Assembly: GCA_965230515.1 (NCBI GenBank)
Contig: OZ246007.1
Coordinates: 2,852,001 to 2,916,000 of the forward strand
DNA: 64,000 nucleotides
Direction of reading: 5' to 3'
Origin: JAJFKB01 sp965230515
GTDB lineage: Bacteria > Pseudomonadota > Gammaproteobacteria > Pseudomonadales > IMCC2047
Positions 8,676 to 17,313 of this stretch are shown in pieces. Each line of letters opens with the position of its first letter. The first letter of the stretch is position 1. Both the position numbers and the translations under genes were made by a program. Under the pieces are notes generated by a model that worked only from the letters and a program-made list of their open reading frames with translations, had not been told where the DNA came from and searched no databases.

Positions 8676-9929
8676 CTATGCCCGGTTTACATCGGTGGTT
8701 TTGTTGAAGTCATACCAGATAAACCAGAAAACCGCATTTTTTAAAGTTTCAACCCGTTCGAGTTGTCCCTGATCGCTGTTACCAAACAGATCCACTGAGC
8801 GGACTGGTTGGCCGCTTCGATTGTAATAGGCCGCGATAGAATCAAAATCTTCATCGTAGTAGATAACCAGCGGCTGGTTACCAATCTCAACGTTGAGCAG
8901 GCCGCCCTGTTCATCGATAAATTGTTTGGTATAGGCAACATAGTCTTCGCCGACGTTTAACCCGTAAACCAGTTGCTTGCGCGGTAAGCGTTCGTCAAAC
9001 TCCTTGATAGTGGGAAATGCCGGTTCGTCAGACTGCCACTGCAAGGTGCGTACAGCGTGGACCATCATGCCGTCACGAATCAGGGTGTCAAATGCCCTAA
9101 CCAAAGGATTGTCACTTTGCTGGCGGATTCCATTGATAAATACTTTGCCGTCCGGATAGAGCTGGCGAAACGATCCGAAAGGCATACGAATAGTGGCCCA
9201 CTGTTTCATGGCAGGGCCTTTTTCACCATCACGCTCCAGCGTACCCCAGAACTGTTGAATAGGTTCACCTGTATTGCTGTCTGCCATTACCAGATTATTT
9301 CGCAGCTGGGTCATGGCACGCAGTTGAAGAGGTTGGTCACCAATCACCGGGGAATAGGCGATGCCCATGTTGGTCAGACCGCAGTAGGTCATGACCACCT
9401 TTTCTCCCGCGATAGTTCCCGCGTCAGCTATATGTGGTTGCAGCATATAGTAGTCGGTATAGGCGCGAGCACCCTGATCCGTTTCCAGTACCATCACGCT
9501 AATCTCATCGACACTCTCGAAATGCTCTTTGTCGTAGCTGGCATGCAGCATCTCTTTTAGATAGCCAGGCGCTTTCTCGACGCTGACAAACATCGCATCA
9601 TCACCAAGTTTGGCACGAAACATCAGTTTGGTATTCAGAAAACCGGAATACCAGTTAAATAGGCAAACGAAAGAAAGCAGTACAATCAAAGGTGTGCTGA
9701 GAATACTGCGGCTTTGCCGCCAGAGGTAGATGGCCGCAGTTAAGGCGATGAGAGTGGTTAGCGCCAGTGGCCAGCGCAGGTACCAGACAGCCATCGTAAA
9801 TTCACGGGTGGACTGCACCCACCACTGGCTGATATCGGCGAGGTCTTTAAAAAGAATAAAAGCGCAACCCTGGGCGACGATCATCATTGCCCAAAACAGG
9901 ATTTTGCTGTGTGTTTGAATCAGACGCAT
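8676..9929 (-). CDS. DUF3179 domain-containing membrane protein
   Basis: A 417-residue protein with three or four N-terminal hydrophobic segments (about residues 8-120) and a C-terminal soluble DUF3179 domain. The family pattern is seen in VVMTYCGLTNMGIAYSP, then RNNLVMADSNTG and QQFWG. Typical members carry a second cysteine after TYC (TYCPLC); here it reads TYCGLT, so only one cysteine is kept. The start at 9929 has a GAGAGG ribosome site; the open frame continues nine codons upstream to a poorer start. The function is unknown. It is convergent with the NO reductase gene and has its own promoter region containing repeated TGGAAC half-sites. Confidence 0.8.
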   Translation of the reverse strand: MRLIQTHSKILFWAMMIVAQGCAFILFKDLADISQWWVQSTREFTMAVWYLRWPLALTTLIALTAAIYLWRQSRSILSTPLIVLLSFVCLFNWYSGFLNTKLMFRAKLGDDAMFVSVEKAPGYLKEMLHASYDKEHFESVDEISVMVLETDQGARAYTDYYMLQPHIADAGTIAGEKVVMTYCGLTNMGIAYSPVIGDQPLQLRAMTQLRNNLVMADSNTGEPIQQFWGTLERDGEKGPAMKQWATIRMPFGSFRQLYPDGKVFINGIRQQSDNPLVRAFDTLIRDGMMVHAVRTLQWQSDEPAFPTIKEFDERLPRKQLVYGLNVGEDYVAYTKQFIDEQGGLLNVEIGNQPLVIYYDEDFDSIAAYYNRSGQPVRSVDLFGNSDQGQLERVETLKNAVFWFIWYDFNKTTDVNRA

Positions 9930-9984
9930 GGATGGCCTCTCTCGTGTACAGGTCAATCTGTCAGCTAAGGATAACCCGACTGAT

Positions 9985-10034
9985 TGGAACGAAAAAGAGG
10001 CTAATATGGCAATATAAGTTCCATTAAGTGGAAC
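9985..10034. promoter_or_regulatory. Candidate operator upstream of the DUF3179 gene
   Basis: GTTCCATTAAGTGGAAC at 10018-10034 is an inverted repeat with perfect 6-bp arms. A third TGGAAC half-site lies at 9985-9990. All lie 56-105 bp upstream of the DUF3179 start codon, a natural operator position. The cognate regulator is not known. Confidence 0.4.
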
Positions 10035-10088
10035 AATAGGCTTGCCGGTTTCGTTGCCATGATCACGCTAATGACCGCATCCCGGCTA

Positions 10089-10442
10089 TCACTCCCGGGT
10101 GTCAAAATCCTGCGGTGGAGTATCAGAAACCCGACGCCAACCTGCGGCCAGACCGTCATTTACTTCCATGCCGATGCCCCGGTCCAGGATCTCCCCATTA
10201 TCTATCCAGGCCAATTCGTAATAATCGCCCGCTTTTTTGATGTCCAGCTCGAAACCGGCCAGCTCATTACCTTCGGCATCGTAATAAATAATGTTATAGC
10301 GGCCGGCGTAGCCCTGGGCAGGACCGCCACTTGCTTTTCCTGTTCCAAAAACACCATCGCCAAAAAAGGGGTGGCACCATTTCGCGTTGAGTGTGCCGGG
10401 TTCGTCTCCGGGGGTGTAAAGTACGCAACCAATATTAAACAT
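10089..10442 (-). CDS. Small uncharacterised beta-rich protein
   Basis: A 117-residue soluble protein of no family I can name. It is rich in Gly, Tyr and Asp with alternating hydrophobic residues. One stretch reads GRYNIIYYDAEGNELAG and continues to YELAWIDNGEILDRGIG and a LAAGW motif near the end. This G-Y-x-L-x-W...GxG...LAxGW rhythm is one I associate with small beta-barrel proteins found alone or repeated. The ATG at 10442 has an AAGG ribosome site; a longer frame starts at 10502 without support. There is no signal peptide. It lies between lnt and the DUF3179 gene in the same direction. Confidence 0.6.
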   Translation of the reverse strand: MFNIGCVLYTPGDEPGTLNAKWCHPFFGDGVFGTGKASGGPAQGYAGRYNIIYYDAEGNELAGFELDIKKAGDYYELAWIDNGEILDRGIGMEVNDGLAAGWRRVSDTPPQDFDTRE

Positions 10443-10543
10443 AAGTTTCACCTTGCAGAAAACTGGAGGTATTAAGCTACGCCGGTTAGCTGATTTAGGC
10501 AATTACCCTGTTGGTAATGATTGTAATTGGAAAGGCCCTGGTT

Positions 10544-12049
10544 TTATTGCTTGGGACGCCGACAGAAAACGAGCAACAGTATGCACAACAATAGTATCGG
10601 CAGTGAACCCCATCGAGTAAAGGGTGTTAACCCGCTCCTTAGTTGAACGGTATCGGTCAGGTTCGTTTGCTCAAACTGGCCGGAACGGGATTGTATTTCC
10701 CCCCGGTGGTTGATCACAGCGGTTAACCCTGTATTTGTTCCGCGAATCAGGTATCGGCTATTCTCACGTGCACGCATGCGCGCCATCTGAAGGTGCTGAT
10801 GTGGCCCGATCGAGCGGCCAAACCAGCTGTCATCGCTAATGGTCAGCATCAGCTGGCTGTCCCGACTGAGCTTTCTGACAAAATCGGGATAAACTATTTC
10901 ATAGCAGATGTAAGGTGCAATCCTGTAGCTCCCGAATTGGCTTTCAAGTGCAAGGGACGACTGATTGGATGGGCCCGGCATAAAATCGGACATGGGCAGG
11001 TCAAAAAACTGAATGACGCCTCTGAGCAGTTGTTGCCAGGGCACATACTCACCAAAAGGTACCAGTTTCTGCTTATGGTACAGGTCTTGTGTGCCGTTAC
11101 CAAAAGCGACAATACTGTTATGCAGCACGGTCGTTTGACCGGCATCCTCCTGCCAGAAAGGAATTCCGGAGATGATGCTGGTTTGACTGTTGCGGGCCAT
11201 TAACTCCATCCCATGCAGATAGTTTTTTGCCTGGTGCAGAAACAGAGGGATGGCATTTTCCGGCCAGACTATAAGATCACTGCTAAGGTGTTGTTGTGTC
11301 TGTTCTTTGAGCAAGCGCAGAGTTTTGGGTTTTTGCTGTGGCAGCCATTTGACGTGCTGACTGATATTTGGTTGGATCAGGGTGACGGTTAACGGTTTTG
11401 ATACATTGTGGGACCAGCTGATCATCGAGAGAGGGTAAGCCAGTAACCATGGAAATATGAGCACAAACAGGATGGCGTAAATGTTTCGCTTTCGAGTGAG
11501 CAGATGAAAAACAAGTGTGCTCTGGAGCACCACTATCAGACTTAGGCCATAGACACCGATCAGCGGAGCCCATTCGGCCAGCCAGGTATCAACATGAGCA
11601 TAGCCCAGATAGAGCCACGGGAATCCGGTAAGTAACCAGCTGCGCAACCACTCGAACAATACCCAGAGCGCAGGAAACCCGATCAAAGTACCCCAGTGAA
11701 ACCTGGCCAGATATTTCACATAGCAGTAGGCCATTGTCGCGCTCAACAGAAAAGAAAGCCCCGCAACAAACAGAAAAGTCAGTAATACAGCTAATGGTAC
11801 CGGAGCGTAGCCATACTCATGAATGCTGTTGTATACCCAGGAGCTACCAAAACCATAAAAGCCCAGCCCGAAAAGCCAGCCGAGCCAAAATGCCTGTTTG
11901 GCGCTGCAATTTTTCAGGAGATAGAGTAGTAACAGCAGAGAGAGCGGTGCGGCGGGCCAAAAATCAAACGGTGCCAGAGATAGTGGTGCGATGGCCCCTG
12001 CTGCCAGTATGCCCAGACCACGGGGAGTGAGTCTTAATGCGCTTAGCAT
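10544..12049 (-). CDS. lnt: Apolipoprotein N-acyltransferase
   Basis: A 501-residue inner-membrane enzyme that adds the third acyl chain to the N-terminal cysteine of lipoproteins, allowing Lol sorting. About six to eight N-terminal helices precede a periplasmic nitrilase-like domain. The catalytic triad is recognisable: Glu in VWPENAIP, Lys in KQKLVPFGEYVP and Cys in APYICYEIVYP. A last hydrophobic helix ends the protein. The ATG at 12049 lies one base after the corC stop, giving tight coupling in the miaB-ybeZ-ybeY-corC-lnt order. A longer frame into corC is open but unlikely. Confidence 0.95.
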   Translation of the reverse strand: MLSALRLTPRGLGILAAGAIAPLSLAPFDFWPAAPLSLLLLLYLLKNCSAKQAFWLGWLFGLGFYGFGSSWVYNSIHEYGYAPVPLAVLLTFLFVAGLSFLLSATMAYCYVKYLARFHWGTLIGFPALWVLFEWLRSWLLTGFPWLYLGYAHVDTWLAEWAPLIGVYGLSLIVVLQSTLVFHLLTRKRNIYAILFVLIFPWLLAYPLSMISWSHNVSKPLTVTLIQPNISQHVKWLPQQKPKTLRLLKEQTQQHLSSDLIVWPENAIPLFLHQAKNYLHGMELMARNSQTSIISGIPFWQEDAGQTTVLHNSIVAFGNGTQDLYHKQKLVPFGEYVPWQQLLRGVIQFFDLPMSDFMPGPSNQSSLALESQFGSYRIAPYICYEIVYPDFVRKLSRDSQLMLTISDDSWFGRSIGPHQHLQMARMRARENSRYLIRGTNTGLTAVINHRGEIQSRSGQFEQTNLTDTVQLRSGLTPFTRWGSLPILLLCILLLVFCRRPKQ

Positions 12050-12050
12050 A

Positions 12051-12914
12051 TCATTCGAAATGATCGGGTCCTGCGCAGGGAGTGATTTGTAGCGAACGAA
12101 TACGCCGGTTATCCGACGCCAATACAACAAAATCTAATCCGGCAATACTGATCGACTCATTGCGTTCCGGCAGTCTGCCGAAATGCTGCATCACAATGCC
12201 CCCAATAGTATCAAATTCATCATCACTGAATTCGAGATCAAAATGCTCATTAAAATCATCAATCGGTGTCAGTGCGTTGACGATGCAGCAGCCATCTTCC
12301 ATCCTGCGAATAAGCGCATCATCTGCGTCAATGTCATATTCATCCTCGATTTCGCCAACGATCTCCTCCAGCACATCTTCGATAGTGACCAGTCCTGATA
12401 CGCCCCCGTATTCATCAATCACCAGTGCCATATGGTTTCGGTTTGATCGAAACTCATCCAGGAGGGTGCTGAGGCGCTTGCTCTCCGGAATTACGGTGGC
12501 CGGGCGCAGAATATCTTTGATTCGAAATTTCTGAAGATTTGAATTGAGCAATAGCGGTAGTAGATCCTTGGCCAGTAGAATGCCCAGTATTTCATCATAG
12601 CTTTCGCCAATCACCGGAAACCTGGAGTGGCCGGATTCTGTAATGGTCGGTAAAAACTCCTCTGGCGACTCGCTGGCTTTGACCACGACCATCTGTGGGC
12701 GGGGGACCATGATCTCCCGAACTTTCATATCCGTGACTTCAACAGCGCCCTGAATAATATTGTAAACAACACTATCGATCAGTTGATTGTCCTGCGCTTC
12801 TTTCAAAAAGGAAAGAATATCGTCCTTGCCTTTTGGTTCGTTGCTGAACACCTGGGATATTTTGGTCAGCCAGGATTTGCTTTCCTGGCCTTCTTGGCTT
12901 TTTTCTTCGTTCAT
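12051..12914 (-). CDS. corC: CorC/HlyC-type CBS domain protein
   Basis: A 287-residue cytoplasmic protein with two CBS domains (about residues 65-190) and a C-terminal CorC_HlyC domain. The first CBS opens with VREIMVPRPQMVV, and the second contains LVIDEYGGVSGLVTIEDVLE. The family is linked to magnesium/cobalt efflux, although this short form lacks the membrane DUF21 domain and so probably acts as a partner or regulator. An acidic patch, EDEYDID, follows the second CBS. It is the fourth gene of the leftward miaB operon, 34 bp after ybeY and immediately before lnt. Confidence 0.92.
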   Translation of the reverse strand: MNEEKSQEGQESKSWLTKISQVFSNEPKGKDDILSFLKEAQDNQLIDSVVYNIIQGAVEVTDMKVREIMVPRPQMVVVKASESPEEFLPTITESGHSRFPVIGESYDEILGILLAKDLLPLLLNSNLQKFRIKDILRPATVIPESKRLSTLLDEFRSNRNHMALVIDEYGGVSGLVTIEDVLEEIVGEIEDEYDIDADDALIRRMEDGCCIVNALTPIDDFNEHFDLEFSDDEFDTIGGIVMQHFGRLPERNESISIAGLDFVVLASDNRRIRSLQITPCAGPDHFE

Positions 12915-12948
12915 TTTTGGTCAATTCTATCTGTAGGTTTTGGGTGGC

Positions 12949-13422
12949 CTATCGGTAGGGGTTGTTAATGTTAAAGTGTGCCAAAAGTGCAGTCTCCCGA
13001 GACTCCATTTGCTGAGCATCCTTGTCATTCTGGTGATCATAACCCAACAGATGCAGTGTGCCGTGGACCAGCATGTGGGCCCAGTGTGATTTCAGGGTTT
13101 TCTGTTGCTGCTGTGCTTCTGTGGCGACAACCGGGGCGCATATAACGATGTCACCCAAAATTCGACTGGAAAGCGGTTCTGGTAAACCGGGTGGCGATTC
13201 AAAGGGAAAAGAGAGCACATTAGTCGGCCCCTCTTTATTCCGAAATTGCTCATTTAACTCGGCACTTTCGTTTGTGTCTACCAGACGAACGGCTAGCTCA
13301 ACGGGATCCGGCTGCCTGGACTCCTGTTGCAGCACATAACCCGTCCACGACTCAATCTCCTCATCGGAAGGGTAATCGAATGTGTCGCTAGTACGCTGGA
13401 TAGCCACTTGAAGCTGTGTCAT
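12949..13422 (-). CDS. ybeY: Endoribonuclease YbeY
   Basis: A 157-residue metal-dependent RNase involved in 16S rRNA 3'-end maturation and ribosome quality control. The zinc site HGTLHLLGYDH is intact near the C-terminus (about residues 118-128). The N-terminal core includes the motif RNKEGPTNVLSFPFE. The gene overlaps ybeZ by 4 bp, so the two are translationally coupled. Length and context match the family exactly. Confidence 0.95.
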   Translation of the reverse strand: MTQLQVAIQRTSDTFDYPSDEEIESWTGYVLQQESRQPDPVELAVRLVDTNESAELNEQFRNKEGPTNVLSFPFESPPGLPEPLSSRILGDIVICAPVVATEAQQQQKTLKSHWAHMLVHGTLHLLGYDHQNDKDAQQMESRETALLAHFNINNPYR

Positions 13423-14417
13423 TTTTTATCGAGGTCAGGTTCGAATTTATCGTAGGCTTCAACGATCCGTTGCACCAGTGAATGCCTGACGACATCTTGA
13501 GCCTTAAAGTGTGTAAAGCCGATTTCCCGCACATCCTTGAGAACCTGGATGGCATGCATCAGCCCGGATTTTTTTCCCGCCGGGAGGTCGATTTGGGTGA
13601 TGTCGCCGGTGATTACCGCTTTTGAGCCAAATCCGATGCGGGTTAAGAACATTTTCATCTGTTCTTGTGTAGTGTTTTGGCTTTCGTCCAGAATAATAAA
13701 CGCGTCGTTCAGCGTGCGGCCGCGCATGTAGGCCAATGGTGCGACTTCAATAATATTGCGATCTATTAATCGGGCAACTTTTTCAAAGCCCAGCATTTCG
13801 TAGAGCGCATCGTATAGAGGGCGCAAATAAGGGTCAACTTTCTGGGCCAGATCACCGGGCAGAAAGCCCAGTTTTTCCCCCGCCTCAACCGCCGGCCGCA
13901 CCAGTACAATACGGCGCATTTTCTCCATTTCGAGGGCATTAACGGCACATGCGACAGCTAGGTAGGTTTTGCCGGTACCGGCGGGACCAATACCAAAATT
14001 GATATCCAGTTGATGAATATTTTTAACGTAGTGTCGCTGATTGTTACCGCGAGGCTTTATCGTGGCTCCCTTTGTTCGTATTACCCAGCTTTTTAGTGCG
14101 TCTGTCTCGTTGATATCCAGACCGGCATCCTTTAATGCCAGGTGTACCTCATTTGGCGTTATGCTTGAATCCTGAGCATGTTGATAAAGATGCCGCAGAA
14201 TACCATTGCCTGCTTCCACACTAGCGGCGTCACCCAGCAACTGAAAATTGTTTCCTCGGTTTGAAATTTCTATACCCAGGCGGCGCTCTATGAGTCTCAG
14301 ATTTTCATCAAGTTGACCGCAAAGACTGGCAAGTCGCTGGCTATCCTCTGGCTGAAGCGAGAGGTTTTGTGTAACTGTCTGTAAATCTGTATCCAAGGTG
14401 GTTATTGGTGCCCCCAT
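13419..14417 (-). CDS. ybeZ: PhoH-like ATPase YbeZ
   Basis: A 332-residue PhoH-family P-loop protein, the usual partner of YbeY in RNA processing. Walker A is GPAGTGKTYLA (about residue 145) and Walker B is AFIILDESQNTT. The motif VITGDITQIDLP and the C-terminal HSLVQRIVEAYDKFE are typical. The N-terminal third carries the PhoH-associated RNA-binding-like region. It lies downstream of miaB with a 118-bp gap that holds no gene and may contain an internal promoter. Confidence 0.93.
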   Translation of the reverse strand: MGAPITTLDTDLQTVTQNLSLQPEDSQRLASLCGQLDENLRLIERRLGIEISNRGNNFQLLGDAASVEAGNGILRHLYQHAQDSSITPNEVHLALKDAGLDINETDALKSWVIRTKGATIKPRGNNQRHYVKNIHQLDINFGIGPAGTGKTYLAVACAVNALEMEKMRRIVLVRPAVEAGEKLGFLPGDLAQKVDPYLRPLYDALYEMLGFEKVARLIDRNIIEVAPLAYMRGRTLNDAFIILDESQNTTQEQMKMFLTRIGFGSKAVITGDITQIDLPAGKKSGLMHAIQVLKDVREIGFTHFKAQDVVRHSLVQRIVEAYDKFEPDLDKK

Positions 14418-14535
14418 TCGGTTTGCTTACCTACCAGTATAGTGAATTGAATATTGATGAAAAGAGATTCTTATTGATACGTTATAGCGAAATTCATTAA
14501 AAGCGTGATTTTTTATTCGATTAGTGTTGACGGTG

Positions 14536-15864
14536 CTACACGATCAGGTCGGCTCGCAGTGAATGGGGCAGCGCCTCGGTTATTAAAACATCAACAAAAG
14601 AACCGGCAATGTTGGCGTTATCAGCAGTAAAGATCGCCACCCGGTTGTTCTCGGTTCGTCCTTGCCACTTGCCGGGGTCTTTTTTTGACGGGCCGATCAC
14701 CAGGATACGCTGTTTTGTACCAACCATGGCCTCGCTGATCGCCATGGTTTGCCGGACAATTCGCGTTTGCAAAATCTGTAACCGCTGTTTTTTCTCCTGC
14801 TCGCTGGTCTGGTCGGCGAGTTCCGAAGCGGGAGTTCCCGGACGAGCGCTATAGATAAAACTGAACGAGTTATCGAAACCGATCTCCTCGATCAGTTGCA
14901 TTGTGTCGGCAAAATCCTGTTCGGTCTCTCCGGGGAAACCGATAATAAAATCGGAAGACATGCAGATATCCGGCCGGGCTTCTTTCAGTTTGAGAATCTT
15001 GTCTCTGTACTCCTGTGCAGTATGCCCTCGCTTCATCGCTGTGAGTATTCTGTCTGACCCGCTTTGAACGGGCAGGTGCAGGTGACTGACCAGTTCAGGC
15101 ACCTCGCGGTATACTTCAATCAGACGGTCTGTGAATTCAACCGGATGTGATGTGGTATAACGAATACGGTCAATACCCTCAATGGCGGCTACATAGGTGA
15201 TGAGTTCTGCCAGATCAACGGTGCTACCATCGTGTGACAGGCCGCGGTATGCGTTGACATTCTGTCCCAGCAGGTTAATCTCCCTGACACCCTGGTCCGC
15301 CAGATGGGCTACTTCAGCAATTACGTCATCAAAGGGCCGGCTGACCTCTTCTCCGCGAGTATAAGGCACCACACAGAAAGTGCAGTATTTGCTGCAGCCC
15401 TCCATAACGGATACGAATGCCGTAGGGCCGTCCACCCTGGGTTCGGGAAGGCGATCGAATTTTTCAATTTCCGGAAAAGAAACATCGACTACCGGTATAT
15501 GGTTTTTCCGGGTCGCATCAATCATTTCCGGAACGCGGTGCAAGGTTTGTGGGCCGAAAACCATATCCACATAAGGGGCTCTGTCGCGGATCGCCTTGCC
15601 TTCCTGGCTCGCCACGCAACCACCCACACCAATTACCAGATCCGGATTGCCGGATTTTAGTTTTTTCCAGCGACCGAGTTGGTGAAACACTTTCTCCTGG
15701 GCCTTTTCGCGAATGGAGCAGGTGTTCAGCAGAATGACGTCCGCTTCCTCTTCCTTGTCAGTTACCTCCATATCATGACTTTCGCCCAGTAAATCCGCCA
15801 TACGTGATGAATCATATTCATTCATCTGGCAACCGTGGGTTTTGATAAAGAGTTTTTTAGCCAT
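14536..15864 (-). CDS. miaB: tRNA-2-methylthio-N6-dimethylallyladenosine synthase
   Basis: A 442-residue radical-SAM methylthiotransferase that converts i6A37 to ms2i6A37 in tRNAs reading UNN codons. The N-terminal UPF0004 cluster cysteines lie in KTHGCQMNEYD, LLNTCSIREKA and GVGGCVASQEG. The radical-SAM motif CSKYCTFCVVPYTRG follows, and a TRAM domain ends the protein. The ATG at 15864 gives MAKKLFIKTHGCQ; in-frame codons extend upstream to 15912 without family support. It is the first gene of the leftward operon leading to lnt. A 228-bp region upstream separates it from a diguanylate cyclase and should hold divergent promoters. Confidence 0.96.
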   Translation of the reverse strand: MAKKLFIKTHGCQMNEYDSSRMADLLGESHDMEVTDKEEEADVILLNTCSIREKAQEKVFHQLGRWKKLKSGNPDLVIGVGGCVASQEGKAIRDRAPYVDMVFGPQTLHRVPEMIDATRKNHIPVVDVSFPEIEKFDRLPEPRVDGPTAFVSVMEGCSKYCTFCVVPYTRGEEVSRPFDDVIAEVAHLADQGVREINLLGQNVNAYRGLSHDGSTVDLAELITYVAAIEGIDRIRYTTSHPVEFTDRLIEVYREVPELVSHLHLPVQSGSDRILTAMKRGHTAQEYRDKILKLKEARPDICMSSDFIIGFPGETEQDFADTMQLIEEIGFDNSFSFIYSARPGTPASELADQTSEQEKKQRLQILQTRIVRQTMAISEAMVGTKQRILVIGPSKKDPGKWQGRTENNRVAIFTADNANIAGSFVDVLITEALPHSLRADLIV

Positions 15865-16092
15865 AATATTACTACGTGCCACCATGGGCATTGCTGCAAA
15901 AAGGAGCGGCATTATACTCCGAAAGAACTTGTCTGCACAGTGTACGTGCGCACCATCGCCAGTATCGGCTGGTGAGTTTTATGGGTAATAAAATAACTAA
16001 TTCGGCCGGGTTGGACTATGCTTAAAATGGAGCACAAAAACTGACGTTCTGACCATCCTGTTTAATCCTGTAACCGGACTATAGAGAACCAA

Positions 16093-17082
16093 TTGCCGCT
16101 ATCAGATAAAAAGAGTGGAAAAAGCCGATCAACGGAAGAGCTGATCATTACTTTCAGCTGTGCAGCCTGTGCAGTCGTTGTTTGCCCTTTTGTGGTTGTC
16201 AGGGCTCTGGAGGGCGATATTACACTGGCGGTTATTGACCTGATTATTGTGCTGGGGGTTTCCCTGATCGCGGTCCTGACCTGGATAAAGCGTGACGTGA
16301 ATCTGTCGCGCTGGCTGCTGGCGATCTACTGTGCGATAGCGGTCACCGCATCGGTCTACGCCAAAGGACCTATATCCCTGAGCTGGGTTCACCCTATGAT
16401 GATGCTGTCTTTCTTTTTGCTGACGGTTCGCTCTGCACTGCTGATTAATCTGTTAGTGCTGTTGACACTCTCACCGATTATTTTGCTGGCACAGAATCAA
16501 AGTGATGTATTGGTGATTATCGGATCGCTCATTATGACCAGCATCGTAGCCTATATTTTTGCATCCAGAACCAATAACCAGCAAAAACTGCTGGAACAAA
16601 CAGCAACAGAGGATTACCTAACAGAATCGGGGAATCGGCGCGCATTATCAATGCAGCTAAGAGAATCAATAGAGTTAATGAGGCGGTCGGAGCAGCGCAC
16701 ATCAATAATACTCCTGGATCTGGACTTTTTTAAAAGCGTTAATGATACCTATGGGCATACAGCGGGAGATGAATTACTGATTAAGCTGTGTCAAATAGTG
16801 CGTAGCAATATCCGTTTAACCGATAGACTCTATCGGTACGGAGGCGAGGAGTTTGTGGTTGTTTTGCATAGTACGGTGGCTCAGGAGGCCTACCTGACGG
16901 CTGAAAAATTGAGAAACGCCGTATCCAGTGACTCGCTAATGAGGAAATACCGGGTGACTGCTTCATTCGGTGTCGCCGAGTTGAACCCCGATGAAAATGA
17001 AACACAATGGTTGACGCGTGTCGATGGGGCGCTTTATCAATCCAAAAAAGAGGGGCGCAACAGAACGACTCTGGCAGAATAA
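16093..17082 (+). CDS. Membrane diguanylate cyclase (GGDEF), paralog 1
   Basis: A 329-residue protein with about six N-terminal membrane helices (residues 16-160) and a C-terminal GGDEF domain that should make cyclic di-GMP. The active motif GGEEF lies at residues 250-254, preceded by RLTD (241-244), an inhibitory RxxD I-site five residues upstream. The first GGDEF-domain motif reads DYLTESGNRRA instead of the usual D-LTGL-NRR, so two conserved residues differ. The start is TTG at 16093: a stop lies ten codons upstream in frame and no ATG or GTG falls between. It has a tandem paralog at 17314 with the motif at the same residue number. Confidence 0.88.
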   Translation: MPLSDKKSGKSRSTEELIITFSCAACAVVVCPFVVVRALEGDITLAVIDLIIVLGVSLIAVLTWIKRDVNLSRWLLAIYCAIAVTASVYAKGPISLSWVHPMMMLSFFLLTVRSALLINLLVLLTLSPIILLAQNQSDVLVIIGSLIMTSIVAYIFASRTNNQQKLLEQTATEDYLTESGNRRALSMQLRESIELMRRSEQRTSIILLDLDFFKSVNDTYGHTAGDELLIKLCQIVRSNIRLTDRLYRYGGEEFVVVLHSTVAQEAYLTAEKLRNAVSSDSLMRKYRVTASFGVAELNPDENETQWLTRVDGALYQSKKEGRNRTTLAE

Positions 17083-17313
17083 TTAAAGATCATTCGTTGA
17101 TTCAGAATCAAACCTCATACCGGTGCCTATTCGTCCTTTTTAGATACTTTACTTTGTCCGGACCTGGCATCTGCCCAATACCGGATTACGGTCCATTTAA
17201 AAAGAGATGCAGTCGCTCTGTGACCCTATGGTCAAAGGGTTTCAATGCAAAAATAGTACTTTGCTTTTCTCGCAAAAGAGCTATTCTTAAGGGGGATAAG
17301 CCTGGGGCGGAAT

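Noticed and set aside
10059..10475. 138-codon plus-strand frame opposite the small beta-rich protein
   Set aside because: The opposite strand has the ribosome site and a protein-like pattern; this frame is its shadow.
12082..12534. Serine-rich 150-codon frame opposite corC
   Set aside because: Composition is typical of an antisense shadow of an acidic protein gene; corC is certain.
17097..17111. Standard FNR box before the second diguanylate cyclase gene
   Set aside because: Half-sites are separated by five bases, not four, so it is not annotated as an FNR site; kept only as a low-interest observation.
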